Source: Andreprevotia chitinilytica DSM 18519
Lineage (GTDB): Bacteria > Pseudomonadota > Gammaproteobacteria > Burkholderiales > Chitinibacteraceae
Assembly (NCBI RefSeq): GCF_000711875.1
Contig: NZ_JONM01000009.1
Coordinates: forward strand, 1 to 64,000
Length of the DNA stretch: 64,000 nt
Direction: 5' to 3'
The notes below the pieces were generated by a model. It had not been told where the DNA came from, made no database searches, and saw nothing but the letters and a program-made list of their open reading frames with translations. The position numbers and the translations under genes are program-made. Shown piece by piece: positions 38,801 to 47,860 of this stretch. Position 1 is the first letter of the stretch. The number at the start of each line of letters is the position of its first letter.

Positions 38801-39846
38801 ATTGCGCCGGGGATGTTGAGGTTGGAAACGGTGAAGCCAGTCAGGCCGGCCTTGGGCTTGGAGCCACGGCCGGTTGCGCCTTCATCGCGAATCTCGCCGC
38901 CGGAACCGGTCGCCGCGCCGGGGAACGGCGAAATGGCGGTCGGATGGTTGTGCGTTTCCACCTTCATCAGGATGTGGGTTTGCTGCTCGGTGTAGGCGTA
39001 TTCGTGGCTGCCCGGCTGCGGGTTGAAGCGGCCGATGGTCGCGCCTTCGATCACGGATGAGTTATCCGAATACGCCACCACCGTGCCAGCCGGCGCGGCC
39101 TTGTGCGTTTCGCGGATCATGCCGAACAGGCTGTACGGCTGCGCTTCGCCGTCGATCACGTAATTGGCGTTGAAAATCTTGTGGCGGCAATGCTCGGAAT
39201 TGGCCTGGGCGAACATGGTCAGCTCGACGTCGGTCGGGTTGCGGCCGAGCTTGCCGAAGTTGTCGACCAGATAGTCGATTTCGTCATCCGACAGCGCGAG
39301 GCCGAATTCGACATTGGCCTTTTCCAGCGCGGGCTTGCCACCACCAAGGATATCTACCGAAGTGAACGGTGCCGGATCGAAGTGGCGGAACAGTTCGCGG
39401 CCAGCGTCGAGCGATTCGAACACTTGCTCGGTCATCCGGTCGTGGATCAGGTCGCGCAGGATGTTTTTCTCGGCAGCGGAAAGTGGCGCGCCGTTTTTCG
39501 ATGCGTAAACCGCAAGGCCACGTTCAATGCGGGCAACTTTTTTCAGGCCACAGTGTTCAGCGATATCAGTCGCCTTGGAGGACCACGGCGAGATGGTGCC
39601 CAAGCGCGGCAACACCAGCAGCAAGCTGCCCGTCGCCTTGCCCGGTTCGGCCAGATCGCCGTAATGCAGGATGCGTTCGAGCGTGGTTTGCTCTGCGGCA
39701 TCCAGCGGCGCGTTCACTTCCGCGAAGTGCCAGTATTCGCCGTAAAGCTGGGCCGAAATGCCCTGCTCTGCCAACGCGGCACATAGTTTTTCGATACGGA
39801 AAGCGGAAAGTGCTGCGCCGCCGCGCAAGCTGAGGACGTCTGCCAT
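35899..39846 (-). CDS. purL: Phosphoribosylformylglycinamidine synthase
   Basis: Fourth step of purine synthesis: converts FGAR to FGAM using glutamine and ATP. The 1315-residue single-chain form is the one found in proteobacteria. The N-terminal domain is followed by two AIR-synthase-like halves ([44 protein letters not shown]) and a C-terminal class I glutaminase. The nucleophile is Cys1159 in [12 protein letters not shown], with the His and Glu of HPERVF near the end. Single gene; a terminator follows. Confidence 0.97.
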   Translation of the reverse strand: MADVLSLRGGAALSAFRIEKLCAALAEQGISAQLYGEYWHFAEVNAPLDAAEQTTLERILHYGDLAEPGKATGSLLLVLPRLGTISPWSSKATDIAEHCGLKKVARIERGLAVYASKNGAPLSAAEKNILRDLIHDRMTEQVFESLDAGRELFRHFDPAPFTSVDILGGGKPALEKANVEFGLALSDDEIDYLVDNFGKLGRNPTDVELTMFAQANSEHCRHKIFNANYVIDGEAQPYSLFGMIRETHKAAPAGTVVAYSDNSSVIEGATIGRFNPQPGSHEYAYTEQQTHILMKVETHNHPTAISPFPGAATGSGGEIRDEGATGRGSKPKAGLTGFTVSNLNIPGAIQPWEDPAYGKPDRIASALDIMIEGPIGGAAFNNEFGRPNLTGYFRTFEEDFNGERRGYHKPIMIAGGLGNIAAIHVGKNALPDGSLLIQLGGPGMLIGMGGGAASSMATGANAADLDFDSVQRGNPEIQRRAQEVIDRCWQQGAKNPIQSIHDVGAGGISNAFPELVNDAGQGAVFNLRKVNIEEKGMSPKEIWSNESQERYVLAISPADLNAFEAICERERCPFAVIGRVTDRKQLVVEDPHFGNNPVDMPMEVLLGKPPKMTRDVTRIKPELKVFDSSALEIKESLFRVLRLPSVASKNFLITIGDRTVGGYTARDQFVGPWQVPVADVAVTAMGYDTVLGEAMAMGERTPLALISGPASGRMAVGEALTNLAAAPIAKLGDVKLSANWMAPAGHPGEDANLYDTVKAVGLDLCRELGVSIPVGKDSMSMKTVWDEAGSKKQVTAPLSLVISAFAPVTDVRKTLTPQLKHETDTDLILIDLGDGKCRLGGSALAQVYKQVGQWAPDVVNVGNLKAFFETVQKLNAEGKLLAYHDRGDGGLITTVAEMMFASHVGVTLEIDEACIERRRRAREDGEVSEEDIARAENGRAMGVLFNEELGAVLQVKRRDTAAVIAAFANAGIRSELHVIGSINKDDTLKVKKRNRLLLDESRVSLQKAWSETSWQIQRLRDNPACADAEFARVDDKADKGLFAKLTFDPSDNIAAPFISAGTKPKIAVLREQGVNGHVEMAAAFTRAGFTAVDVHMSDVISGRVSLQDFRGLAACGGFSYGDVLGAGEGWAKSILFNARAREEFEAFFNRADTFGLGVCNGCQMMANLASIIPGAQAWPKFTRNQSEQFEARFVMAELPQSPSLFFAGMAGSQMPVVVSHGEGFANYSQQGDIKNTIVAMRYVDNAGKVTEQYPANPNGSPNGIAGVTTADGRFSLMMPHPERVFRTLQNSWHPEQWGEDGPWLRMFRNARKWIG

Positions 39847-40041
39847 GGATAGGTCCGAGTAAAAAGGAGCAGGAAATCAAAGGCGTAATTGTACCGAAAA
39901 AGAGTAAGGAAAGGCGGCGGGCCCGCCATGGTTGGCACGGATAAGGCATTGCTTCTACACTGTAGCGTCCAGGCCGGACTTAGCGTAGCTACCCGCCCGA
40001 AGCAATACCCAAAATACCCACCACCGATGGAGAAAACAACA

Positions 40042-42549
40042 ATGAGCCAGCCCGCCGGCGCGCATCTGCAACTCAAATGGGAATGCATCCAGAACGGCCA
40101 TGATGGCGACCACTTCATCGCCGAGCTGACACTGACCAACCGTTCAGCCGTGCCGCTCACCGGCTCCGGCTGGGGGCTGTACTTCAACACCGCGCGCAAG
40201 ATCAAACCGGAGAGCGTGACCGGCGGCGTGACCGTCTCGCACGTGAACGGCGATCTTTCCAAGTTCACGCCGACGGCCGAATTCGGCGCGCTGGCCCCGG
40301 GCGAATCCCGCGTGATTCGCTATACCGGCTTGTTCTGGGTGATTCAGGACACCGATTCGTTGCTGGGTTTCTACATCGTATATGACGATGGCACACCAAA
40401 GGCACATGCCGAGGCCATTGGCGATCCGCAGATCGTGCCCTTCACTCGCCCGGAAGTGCTCAACCGCAACGCCAACGACAAAGTCCCGCCCGTCACCCCG
40501 GCCACGCGCTACGCCGCCAACGAAAAGCTCACGCAGTTACCGGCAGCAGACATCGGCAAGATCACGCCGACACCGCTTTCCGCCACGTTTGGCGGCGGCG
40601 AGTTCGTGATCGATGCGGCGACCAGCATCGTCCACTCGGCTGACTTGGCCAGCGAAGCCGCGTACCTGCGCACCATCGTGCATGACGTCAGCGGCGTATG
40701 GCTGCAACGTGCTACGTCCGGCACTGGCATCACGCTGAAAATTGGCGCGGTGAATGCGACCGATACGCTGGCACCGAACGAAGCCTATTCGCTGGATATC
40801 TCGGCCGCTGGCATCACGATCACTGGTGCATCCGCTCACGGCGTGTTCAATGGCATCCAGTCGTTGCGCCAACTGCTCCCGATCGATGCCTTCCTCAACC
40901 CGCTGCCGCAACTGGCCGTGCCGCATGGCAAGGTGGTCGATGCGCCGCGGTTTGCTTATCGCGGCGTGCATCTGGATGTGGGCCGCAATTTCTCCAGCAA
41001 GGAATCGGTATTGCGCCTGCTGGACTGCATGGCGCTGTACAAACTCAACCAGTTCCACTTCCACCTGACCGACGATGAAGGCTGGCGCGTTGAGATCCCA
41101 AGCCTGCCGGAACTGACTGAAATCGGCTCCGGTCGTGGCTTCACGCATGATGAAACCGACAATCTGGTGCCCTGCTTCGGCTCCGGAGCGGACGTCGAAG
41201 GCTCGCATGGCACGGGTTTCTACAGCCGTGCCGAGTTCATCGAAATCCTCAAGTTCGCTACCCAACGCCATATCGAAGTCGTGCCGGAGTTCGATGTGCC
41301 GGGCCACGCCCGCTCCGCCATCAAGGCGATGAACGTGCGTTATGACCGCTTGGTCAAGCAAGGTAAACAGGCGGAAGCCGAGCAATACCTGCTGGTCGAT
41401 TTCGACGATCAATCCAAGTACGAATCGGTACAACTGTGGACCGACAACGTCATCTGTATCGCCCGCGATGGCGCATACAACTTCATCGAAACCATGATCC
41501 GTGACGTGAAGGAGATGTATGACGAGGCTGGCGCGCCCTGGACCACCATGCACACCGGCGGCGACGAGATTCCGCACGGCGCATGGGAAGGCTCGCCGAT
41601 CTGTCGCAAATTCATGCAGGCAAATGGTCTGACCTCGATTCAGGAACTGCAGGATCACTTCCTCGCCCGTTACCGCGACATCCTGAAGAAATACGGCCTG
41701 ACCTTCGGCGGCTGGGAAGAAATTGCGCTGAAGAAAGAGACGACCGACAGCGGCATTCACCACGGCCCGAACCCGAAGTTCGTCAACGCCAATTTCCGTC
41801 CTTACATCTGGAACAACGTGTGGGGCTGGGGCCAGGAAGATTTCGCCTATCAGCTGGCCAACGCCGGTTACAAGGTAGTGCTGTGCAACGTGACCAACCT
41901 GTATTTCGATCTGGCGTATGAAAAAGACCCGGTCGAGCCCGGTTATTACTGGGGCGGCTTCATCAATACCCGCAAGGCGTGGGAGTTCGTGCCGCTCGAT
42001 ATCTACACCACCGCGACCGTCAATTTGTTCGGGCATGACCTGGGCGATGCGCTGAAAGACAAGGCCCGTCTGACCGCAACCGGCACCAAGAACGTGATCG
42101 GCATTCAGGGCGAACTGTGGGGCGAGAACATCCGCGATCAGGGCCGGCTGGAATACCTGGCGATGCCGCGTATCGTGGCGCTGGCCGAGCGTGCCTGGGC
42201 CAAAGATCCGGGCTGGACCTTCATCGCTGACAAGACCCAGCGCGATGCCAGCATGGATGCCGACTGGAACCAGTTCGCCAACCGTCTTGGCCAACGCGAG
42301 TTGCCACGACTGGATGGTTTCCTCGGTGGTTACGGCTATCGTGTACCCGTGCCGGGCGCGAAGATCGAGGGCGGCAAGTTGTTCGCCAATATCGAATCGC
42401 CCGGCGTGGTCATCCGCTACACCACCGATGGCAGCGAGCCGACCGGCAAGTCTGCGATCTACGGCGGACCAGTGGCCGTCAGCGGCAAGGTGAAACTGGC
42501 GGCGTTTACGGCGACCAATCGCCGGGGTCGCGTTATCAGCGTTGGCTAA
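40042..42549 (+). CDS. GH20 chitobiase (beta-N-acetylhexosaminidase)
   Basis: Releases GlcNAc from chitobiose and short chitin oligomers. The ATG at 40042 has GGAG 9 bases upstream and gives 835 residues. Domains in order: N-terminal carbohydrate-binding CHB_HEX (LQLKWECIQNGHDGDHFIAELTLTNRS), GH20b (about 170-280), the GH20 barrel, and a C-terminal CHB_HEX_C strand domain (SPGVVIRYTTDGSEPT). The catalytic pair is Asp508-Glu509 in HTGGDEIPHGAW. Unlike Serratia and Vibrio chitobiases, no signal peptide is visible at this start or the upstream Met at 40027. It is therefore predicted to act in the cytoplasm on imported oligomers. Followed by a terminator. Confidence 0.92.
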   Translation: MSQPAGAHLQLKWECIQNGHDGDHFIAELTLTNRSAVPLTGSGWGLYFNTARKIKPESVTGGVTVSHVNGDLSKFTPTAEFGALAPGESRVIRYTGLFWVIQDTDSLLGFYIVYDDGTPKAHAEAIGDPQIVPFTRPEVLNRNANDKVPPVTPATRYAANEKLTQLPAADIGKITPTPLSATFGGGEFVIDAATSIVHSADLASEAAYLRTIVHDVSGVWLQRATSGTGITLKIGAVNATDTLAPNEAYSLDISAAGITITGASAHGVFNGIQSLRQLLPIDAFLNPLPQLAVPHGKVVDAPRFAYRGVHLDVGRNFSSKESVLRLLDCMALYKLNQFHFHLTDDEGWRVEIPSLPELTEIGSGRGFTHDETDNLVPCFGSGADVEGSHGTGFYSRAEFIEILKFATQRHIEVVPEFDVPGHARSAIKAMNVRYDRLVKQGKQAEAEQYLLVDFDDQSKYESVQLWTDNVICIARDGAYNFIETMIRDVKEMYDEAGAPWTTMHTGGDEIPHGAWEGSPICRKFMQANGLTSIQELQDHFLARYRDILKKYGLTFGGWEEIALKKETTDSGIHHGPNPKFVNANFRPYIWNNVWGWGQEDFAYQLANAGYKVVLCNVTNLYFDLAYEKDPVEPGYYWGGFINTRKAWEFVPLDIYTTATVNLFGHDLGDALKDKARLTATGTKNVIGIQGELWGENIRDQGRLEYLAMPRIVALAERAWAKDPGWTFIADKTQRDASMDADWNQFANRLGQRELPRLDGFLGGYGYRVPVPGAKIEGGKLFANIESPGVVIRYTTDGSEPTGKSAIYGGPVAVSGKVKLAAFTATNRRGRVISVG

Positions 42550-42575
42550 GCGCCGTCACTGATCGCCAACCAAAG

Positions 42576-42609
42576 ACAAAGCCCCGTTCAGTAATGAGCG
42601 GGGCTTTGT
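42576..42609 (+). terminator. Terminator of the chitobiase gene
   Basis: An 11-bp stem (42576-42586 with 42599-42609) extended by TCA/TGA pairing at the loop. It lies between convergent genes and is nearly symmetric, so it may serve the ankyrin gene as well. Confidence 0.88.
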
Positions 42610-42628
42610 TATGTGTGTTGCTGCCTTG

Positions 42629-43597
42629 CTAACGCTGGGGCTTCAATCCTGGGGAGTCGTGCGCCCCAGGCTCGCTCACCGTGGCGCTTTCACGTCGCTG
42701 CCGCAACTTCAGCGTCAACTGGATGACTTCGCGCAAACGGTGCATTTCGCGGTCCACTGCCATCTGTAGTGGCGTCGTGCCATCCCGATACGGGACCAGC
42801 GGATCGGCATCCAGATCCAACAGCTTGATCGCGGTCTCTACATGGCCATTGGCAATCGCCTTATGCAAGGCGGTCCAGCCGTCATCCGTCGCCTGATTGA
42901 CGTGCGCGCCAGCACTGATCAGACGCTGCACAATGCCGATGTGACCACGACTCGCCGCCTGGATCAGCGGCGTAAAGCCATTCCGGCTGGTTGCGTTGAC
43001 CGAGGCATGTTGCTCGATCAGCACCTTGACCACCTGATCATGCCCGTTGAGTGCCGCCCAGTGCAGCGAACTGTAGCCATCGCGGTCGTGCGCGAGCGGG
43101 TTGGCGCCCCGTTGCAGCACCTGCCCCACCATCGTGTGGTTACCATCGAATGCAAAACGGAGCAGCGCCGTCCAGCCTAACTCGTCCTCACTCTCCAGCG
43201 TCATACCGGCTTTCATATACAGCGAGATAACGGCGTCATCGCCGCTGCTGACGCTACGATGGAATTCACGCACGGTCGGCTTGAGTCCCATCGCTTCGAG
43301 CACATCCTGCGCCTGGATGCGCTCGTGCGACCAGACGTCCTCTACCTCGGCCGGCTTGTGGCGCCAAACATCGTACGCAATCGACAGCAGCATCAACTCC
43401 ATGCCGATCTCGGGCGGAAAACCCTGTCGGTCAGGGCGATCCATGATCAACAAATCTTCGAAATAGCTGGCGAGCGCATCCTGCCCCCACATCTCGGCAA
43501 TCTTCTCGGTAATACGCGGGAATTGGGCAGCCAACCGCTCCGGGAAGCGGTCTTCAAGATTGGCTTGCTCCAAAATGGCGCGAAGAGAGCTGCTCAT
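42629..43597 (-). CDS. Ankyrin-repeat protein
   Basis: A 322-residue cytoplasmic protein with no signal peptide. Residues 1-110 form an unrecognised helical region. From about 110 there are roughly five ankyrin repeats, with clear units such as DRDGYSSLHWAALNGHDQVVKVLIEQ, SRNGFTPLIQAASRGHIGIVQRLISAGAHVNQ and DDGWTALHKAIANGHVETAIKLL. Ankyrin repeats bind other proteins; the partner is unknown. It converges with chitobiase and is transcribed away from the tRNA gene. Confidence 0.88.
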   Translation of the reverse strand: MSSSLRAILEQANLEDRFPERLAAQFPRITEKIAEMWGQDALASYFEDLLIMDRPDRQGFPPEIGMELMLLSIAYDVWRHKPAEVEDVWSHERIQAQDVLEAMGLKPTVREFHRSVSSGDDAVISLYMKAGMTLESEDELGWTALLRFAFDGNHTMVGQVLQRGANPLAHDRDGYSSLHWAALNGHDQVVKVLIEQHASVNATSRNGFTPLIQAASRGHIGIVQRLISAGAHVNQATDDGWTALHKAIANGHVETAIKLLDLDADPLVPYRDGTTPLQMAVDREMHRLREVIQLTLKLRQRRESATVSEPGAHDSPGLKPQR

Positions 43598-43727
43598 AAG
43601 TCAGAGGAATTGGCTACGTGAATGGAAACGATATTTGCATGCCACGTTCAGCATAGCGGCATGCCGAAGAACACATAGCGTTTCCAGCAGCAGAATTTAC
43701 AGCCGGGAAACAAGCATGACCAGCCTA

Positions 43728-43756
43728 TAGACAAGGCAGCGCCTCACCTTTATTAT
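43728..43756 (+). promoter_or_regulatory. sigma-70 promoter of the tRNA-Leu gene
   Basis: TAGACA at 43728-43733 and TATTAT at 43751-43756 are exactly 17 bases apart. Transcription should start near 43763, giving a leader of about 40 bases before the mature tRNA. Confidence 0.6.
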
Positions 43757-43761
43757 GTCGG

Positions 43762-43796
43762 TCTTCGTCGCGTAGCCCTACAACCAGCGACGAAGA
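43762..43796 (+). ncRNA. Stem-loop in the tRNA precursor leader
   Basis: TCTTCGTCGC at 43762-43771 pairs perfectly with GCGACGAAGA at 43787-43796 (10 bp, 15-base loop). It ends 5 bases before the mature tRNA, a position where it may affect processing by RNase P or other nucleases. Confidence 0.45.
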
Positions 43797-43801
43797 ATTA
43801 A

Positions 43802-43886
43802 GCCGACATGGTGAAATTGGTAGACACGCTATCTTGAGGGGGTAGTGGCTTCGGCTGTGTGAGTTCGAGTCTCACTGTCGGCACCA
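43802..43886 (+). tRNA. tRNA-Leu (anticodon GAG)
   Basis: An 85-base tRNA with encoded CCA. The acceptor stem GCCGACA pairs with TGTCGGC. The anticodon stem CTATC/GGTAG encloses loop TTGAGGG, giving anticodon GAG at 43836-43838 (reads CUC and CUU). A long variable arm is present, as in all leucine tRNAs, and the T-stem GTGAG/CTCAC holds TTCGAGT. Confidence 0.96.
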
Positions 43887-43890
43887 ATAC

Positions 43891-43928
43891 AAAGCAAAAC
43901 GCCGGGATTCGTCCCGGCGTTTTGCTTT
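43891..43928 (+). terminator. Terminator of the tRNA gene
   Basis: A perfect 16-bp stem (43891-43906 with 43913-43928), loop ATTCGT, ending in a T-run. Confidence 0.92.
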
Positions 43929-43991
43929 TTCTGGCTGCGGCATGGCGTATCATGACACCGTGATCAACGACTAATCAGCGGACGGACACCG

Positions 43992-44420
43992 ATGCATAAC
44001 GCGTCGATGATGGACGACGAGTTTTCCGACAATCTCCGAACCGACTGGGAATCTCGCGGTGAAACGCGTTACCTCGTCAATTGGAAGGTCGCCATTATTT
44101 ATGGCGAAGCAGAGCAACGCCTCTCCTTCCGTGGTCGGATATTCGACATCTCGAAAGGCGGCTTCAGCCTGCATTCCGAATACAGCCTGCCCCCAGCTGA
44201 CCGCGTTACGGTTCTCATCTCCATCCCCCCGATTGTTACCGGACAGCGCCCCAAGGTCATTGAAGTCAAAAGTCGTGTTGTCTACACCGTGCTTTCCAAC
44301 GAATTCAATCAATTCCGCACTGGCGTGCAGTTCGGCGATTTCAAGGGTGATGGCCGGCAATTTCTGGATAGCAATCTGGCCAGACGCACTCCAGCACACA
44401 CCAAGTCGATCCACGAATAG
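43992..44420 (+). CDS. PilZ-domain protein, likely c-di-GMP receptor
   Basis: A 142-residue cytoplasmic protein with a single PilZ domain. Both binding motifs are intact: RxxxR as Arg22-G-E-T-Arg26, and D/NxSxxG as Asp52-I-Ser54-K-G-Gly57. It is therefore expected to bind cyclic di-GMP, unlike the pilus-type PilZ at 19304. The target process is not shown by the neighbours. It is followed by a terminator shared with htpG. Confidence 0.9.
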   Translation: MHNASMMDDEFSDNLRTDWESRGETRYLVNWKVAIIYGEAEQRLSFRGRIFDISKGGFSLHSEYSLPPADRVTVLISIPPIVTGQRPKVIEVKSRVVYTVLSNEFNQFRTGVQFGDFKGDGRQFLDSNLARRTPAHTKSIHE

Positions 44421-44439
44421 CCCTCCACCGTACACAATG

Positions 44440-44467
44440 AAAAACGCCCCGCAAGCGGGGCGTTTTT
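44440..44467. terminator. Bidirectional terminator between the PilZ gene and htpG
   Basis: A perfect 13-bp stem, AAAAACGCCCCGC with its complement, and a 2-base AA loop (so the innermost pairs open). A and T runs flank it on both sides. Confidence 0.9.
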
Positions 44468-44483
44468 TTATGCAGCAACGGAC

Positions 44484-46370
44484 TCAAGCCACCGTCAGCA
44501 TCAAACCATTCAACCGTTTAACAAAACCGGCGGGGTCGTCGAGCTGTGCGCCCTCGGCCAGCAAGGCTTGATCCAGCAAGAGCTGCGACCAGTCGCTAAA
44601 GCGCTCGCCACCGGTTTCGACCTTGAGCTTTTTCACCAGCAGATGCTCTGGGTTGACCTCGAGAATCGGCTTGGTGTTTTTCACCTCTTGCCCAGCCGAC
44701 TTCAACAAGCGCTCCAAGTTGGCGCTCATATCGAAATTCTCGACCACAAGGCAGGCCGGACTATCGGTCAAACGATGCGTAACGCGCACGTCCTTCACTT
44801 GTTCGCCCAAGGCAGTCTTGATCGCTTCGATGACATCCTTCAGTTCATTGGCGGCCTCTTCTTGCTGCTTCTTTTCGGCCTCGTCTTCGAACTGACCAAG
44901 GTCGAGTTCACCTTTGGCAATCGATTGCAGCTTCTTGCCGTCGAACTCGGTCACGCTCGACACCAGCCACTCGTCCACACGATCAGCTAGCAACAGTACT
45001 TCGATACCTTTCTTCTTGAACACTTCAAGGTGCGGGCTGTTTTTCGCCGCCGCAAAGGTATCGGCGGTGATGTAGTAGATCTTGTCCTGCCCTTCCTTCA
45101 ATCGGCCAACATAATCGGCGAGGCTAACGCCCTGCCCTTCGCCTTCGCTGGCGGTTGACGCGAAGCGAAGCAGGCCGGCGATCCGTTCCTTGTTGGCAAA
45201 GTCCTCACCCGGACCTTCCTTCATCACCTTGCCAAATTCTGCCCAGAACTTCGCGTAGTCTTCCTTGCGGTTCTCGGCCAAATCTTCCAGCAAGCTCAAC
45301 ACCTTTTTCACGCAACCGGACTTGATCGATTCAACGTCCTTGGATTGCTGAAGAATCTCGCGCGAGACGTTGAGCGGCAAATCGGCCGAATCGATTACGC
45401 CGCGCACGAAGCGCAGGTATTGCGGCATCAGCTTTTCGCTGTCTTCCATGATGAAGACACGCTTCACGTACAACTTCACGCCATGGCGGCGATCGCGGTC
45501 GTACAAGTCGAATGGCGCACGCGTGGGGATATACAGCAGTTCGGTATATTCCTGCCGACCTTCGATGCGCGCATGGCTCCATGCCAATGGGTCTTCGAAG
45601 TCATGGGCAACGTGCTTGTAGAACTCCTTGTACTGCTCGTCGCTGATTTCACTCTTGCTACGTGTCCACAAGGCATTGGCCTGGTTGACCGCTTCGAGCT
45701 CATCAGTCGGCTTTTCCTTGCCTTCGTCGTCGTACTCAGCCCGCTTCTTCATCAGGATCGGCAAGCTGATGTGATCCGAATACTTGGTGATGATGCTGCG
45801 CAGGCGCCAATCGTTCAGGAACTCGTCTTCACCTTCTTTCAGGTGCAACACGATCTCGGTTCCGCGGCCAGCCTTTTGCACTTCTTCGATGGTGTACTCG
45901 CCATCACCGGCCGATTCCCAGCGCGTAGCGTAGTGCTCACCTGCACGGCGCGTGGTCAGTGTGACTTTGTCGGCAATGATGAAGGCCGAGTAGAAACCGA
46001 CACCAAACTGGCCAATCAGGTGACTGTCTTTGGCTGAATCGCCAGTCAACTGGCTAAAGAATTCCTTGGTACCCGAGCGGGCGATGGTGCCAATATTGGC
46101 GACCACCTCATCACGGCTCATGCCGATGCCGTTGTCGGTCACGGTGACAGTGCGCGCGTCCTTGTCGAAAGCGACATGGATCTTCAAATCACCGTCGCCC
46201 TCATACAGATCGGCGTGCTGGGTCGCGGCAAAGCGCAATTTGTCGCACGCGTCGGACGCGTTCGATACCAGCTCGCGCAGGAAGATTTCCTTGTTGGAAT
46301 ACAGCGAATGAATCATCAGCTGCAGCAGCTGTTTAACTTCCGTTTGAAAACCGAGTGTTTCCTTGCTCAT
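44484..46370 (-). CDS. htpG: Chaperone Hsp90
   Basis: ATP-dependent chaperone of 628 residues, acting as a cytoplasmic dimer. Family marks: [45 protein letters not shown], the ATP-site segments [11 protein letters not shown] and [11 protein letters not shown], the middle domain ([26 protein letters not shown]) and the C-terminal dimerisation part. A heat-shock-type promoter is visible upstream. Single gene. Confidence 0.97.
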   Translation of the reverse strand: MSKETLGFQTEVKQLLQLMIHSLYSNKEIFLRELVSNASDACDKLRFAATQHADLYEGDGDLKIHVAFDKDARTVTVTDNGIGMSRDEVVANIGTIARSGTKEFFSQLTGDSAKDSHLIGQFGVGFYSAFIIADKVTLTTRRAGEHYATRWESAGDGEYTIEEVQKAGRGTEIVLHLKEGEDEFLNDWRLRSIITKYSDHISLPILMKKRAEYDDEGKEKPTDELEAVNQANALWTRSKSEISDEQYKEFYKHVAHDFEDPLAWSHARIEGRQEYTELLYIPTRAPFDLYDRDRRHGVKLYVKRVFIMEDSEKLMPQYLRFVRGVIDSADLPLNVSREILQQSKDVESIKSGCVKKVLSLLEDLAENRKEDYAKFWAEFGKVMKEGPGEDFANKERIAGLLRFASTASEGEGQGVSLADYVGRLKEGQDKIYYITADTFAAAKNSPHLEVFKKKGIEVLLLADRVDEWLVSSVTEFDGKKLQSIAKGELDLGQFEDEAEKKQQEEAANELKDVIEAIKTALGEQVKDVRVTHRLTDSPACLVVENFDMSANLERLLKSAGQEVKNTKPILEVNPEHLLVKKLKVETGGERFSDWSQLLLDQALLAEGAQLDDPAGFVKRLNGLMLTVA

Positions 46371-46434
46371 GTGTCATCTGCTCCGTGTTGCACAGGCGCC
46401 AAGCCAGTATTGTCCTTGGCGCATCCATGTGCCG

Positions 46435-46462
46435 AAGTGGGGCCAGCCCGATCGTTTTCAAT
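46435..46462 (-). promoter_or_regulatory. sigma-32 (heat shock) promoter of htpG
   Basis: On the minus strand, ATTGAAA (46462-46456) and CCCCACTT (46442-46435) are 13 bases apart. This closely follows the RpoH consensus CTTGAAA-N11-16-CCCCATNT. The leader would be about 55 bases. Confidence 0.6.
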
Positions 46463-46495
46463 ACCGCGACCTGCGCCAATCCAAATCACCAGCAC

Positions 46496-46520
46496 AAAAA
46501 AACGGCGCCCGAAGGCGCCG
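46496..46520 (-). terminator. Terminator of the porin gene
   Basis: CGGCGCC (46503-46509) pairs with GGCGCCG (46514-46520), loop CGAA, followed on the minus strand by seven T. Confidence 0.88.
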
Positions 46521-46554
46521 AATCATGTTCAAGCGTGTTACACGACCAACTGGA

Positions 46555-47592
46555 TCAGAAGTAAGTCTTCATGCCAACCGTCAGACGGTAAGCCTTTTCG
46601 CCAGCGTTGCCGGTGTACACGTTGTTGGAATCGCCAAGGGTCGAATCCAGAGCAGTGTAGGTAGCGTTGTTGTCGTTCTTGACGTAACGACCCTCAACGT
46701 AACCGAGAGTGCGCTTGGACAGGCTGTAGTCATAACGTGCAGCCACGGCCTTGGCACCGGTATCGCTCGCGCCCGCCAGATTGCCCAGCTGCATGTAGGT
46801 CAGGTAAACACCCTGCTTGCCAGACTTGTAGCTACCTTGACCGAATGCCAGATGCTGGTCGACCTTGGACAGACCGGCCGGGGTGAATTCGCTACGCTTG
46901 TAACCGCCGTTCACACCAAAGCCATTGTCGAAGTTGTAACCAGCCAAAGCGAACCAGTTATAGCCGTCGTACTGCGCCACGTTGCCTACATCAGCATCGC
47001 CGGTACCAATAACACCTTTGCGCTTTTGGTAAGCGGCATCAGCAAAGAAGCCTGCCAGCTTGTAATGCGCGGCCAGATCGAAACCGTAGTGGCCGCTATT
47101 GCCGGCAGATGCATCGTAACCACCCGAAGCGGAGAAACCACCAAATGTCGGCATGTCATAACGGATATAGTTGCTTGGGCGGAAGTTCTCGCCACGACCA
47201 TATTCGGAGATCAGGAACTTGGCGCCGGTATCGCCATAACGGTCATCCAGCGTTTGGTAGAACGGGGTCTTCATCTTACCGAAGCGCACCGTGCCGAGCT
47301 TTTCATCGGTCAGGCCGATATAGGCTTCCTTGCCACCCCAGTTACGCTCTACGCCGTTGCTGTAGTTGGTCACACCTTGTTCAAGACGCCAAATCACGTT
47401 GCCGCCCGCGTCCAGCTTGTCGGAACCGCTCACGCCGATGGTTGCATCGTATTCGACACGACCGGCTTTGGCATCGCCCAGTTTGTTGTAGCTGACACCA
47501 CCATCGAACGAACCGTCGATAGCAACTTCAGCTTGCGTCAGACCGGCACTGAATGCTGCCGCTACTGCGAGCATGGTCAATTTGAATTTCAT
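46555..47592 (-). CDS. Outer-membrane porin (betaproteobacterial/neisserial type)
   Basis: Forms a trimeric beta-barrel pore in the outer membrane. The ATG at 47592 follows AAGGGG and begins a signal peptide ending TQA-EVAIDGSFDGGV. The 345-residue protein has the family's alternating strands, GGKEAYIGLTDEKLGTVRFGKMKTPFYQTLDD with the constriction loop, and ends in a terminal Phe (VGMKTYF), the signal for insertion into the membrane. The leader is long, with several hairpins. Substrate preference is unknown. Confidence 0.95.
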   Translation of the reverse strand: MKFKLTMLAVAAAFSAGLTQAEVAIDGSFDGGVSYNKLGDAKAGRVEYDATIGVSGSDKLDAGGNVIWRLEQGVTNYSNGVERNWGGKEAYIGLTDEKLGTVRFGKMKTPFYQTLDDRYGDTGAKFLISEYGRGENFRPSNYIRYDMPTFGGFSASGGYDASAGNSGHYGFDLAAHYKLAGFFADAAYQKRKGVIGTGDADVGNVAQYDGYNWFALAGYNFDNGFGVNGGYKRSEFTPAGLSKVDQHLAFGQGSYKSGKQGVYLTYMQLGNLAGASDTGAKAVAARYDYSLSKRTLGYVEGRYVKNDNNATYTALDSTLGDSNNVYTGNAGEKAYRLTVGMKTYF

Positions 47593-47760
47593 TTGTATCC
47601 CCTTTTTAGACATGCGAACAAATTCAAGCTGGATACCGGTCTGTTGCACTCGCTTTCGTAGTGGAGTGCGGCTGTCCAGCTCTCAGGGCGCAGTCTACGG
47701 AGGGGGTACTTGGTGCGGCGGTGGCAAGTTACCGTGAAATTTCGGTACTTTTTGGAGATG

Positions 47761-47782
47761 AAAAACGGAACTTACCGTTTTT
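47761..47782. promoter_or_regulatory. Terminator-like hairpin in the porin/parA gap
   Basis: AAAAACGG (47761-47768) pairs perfectly with CCGTTTTT (47775-47782), loop AACTTA. On each strand the stem ends in five T. It stands about 170 bases upstream of the porin start and 79 bases upstream of the ParA gene. It could limit read-through between the divergent genes or act as an attenuator. A second palindrome (TACCG..CGGTA) lies near 47732-47750. Confidence 0.5.
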
Positions 47783-47825
47783 AGGCGAACGGCATTTTCT
47801 CACCCATTTTTCTGCGCGCCTGCTC

Positions 47826-47855
47826 TATAGTGGGCCGAATAAACAATTCAAGGAG
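47826..47855 (+). promoter_or_regulatory. -10 element and ribosome site of the ParA gene
   Basis: TATAGT at 47826-47831 is a good -10 element, though the -35 is poor. AGGAG at 47851-47855 lies 5 bases before the ATG. The leader would be very short, about 23 bases. Confidence 0.4.
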
Positions 47856-47860
47856 TTGCC

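Noticed and set aside
36247-39060. A 937-codon open frame on the plus strand opposite purL
   Set aside because: It lies wholly antisense to purL, has no recognisable domain and arises from the high GC content and codon use of purL.
40537-42294. 585-codon open frame opposite chitobiase
   Set aside because: Antisense shadow; no motifs and no ribosome site.
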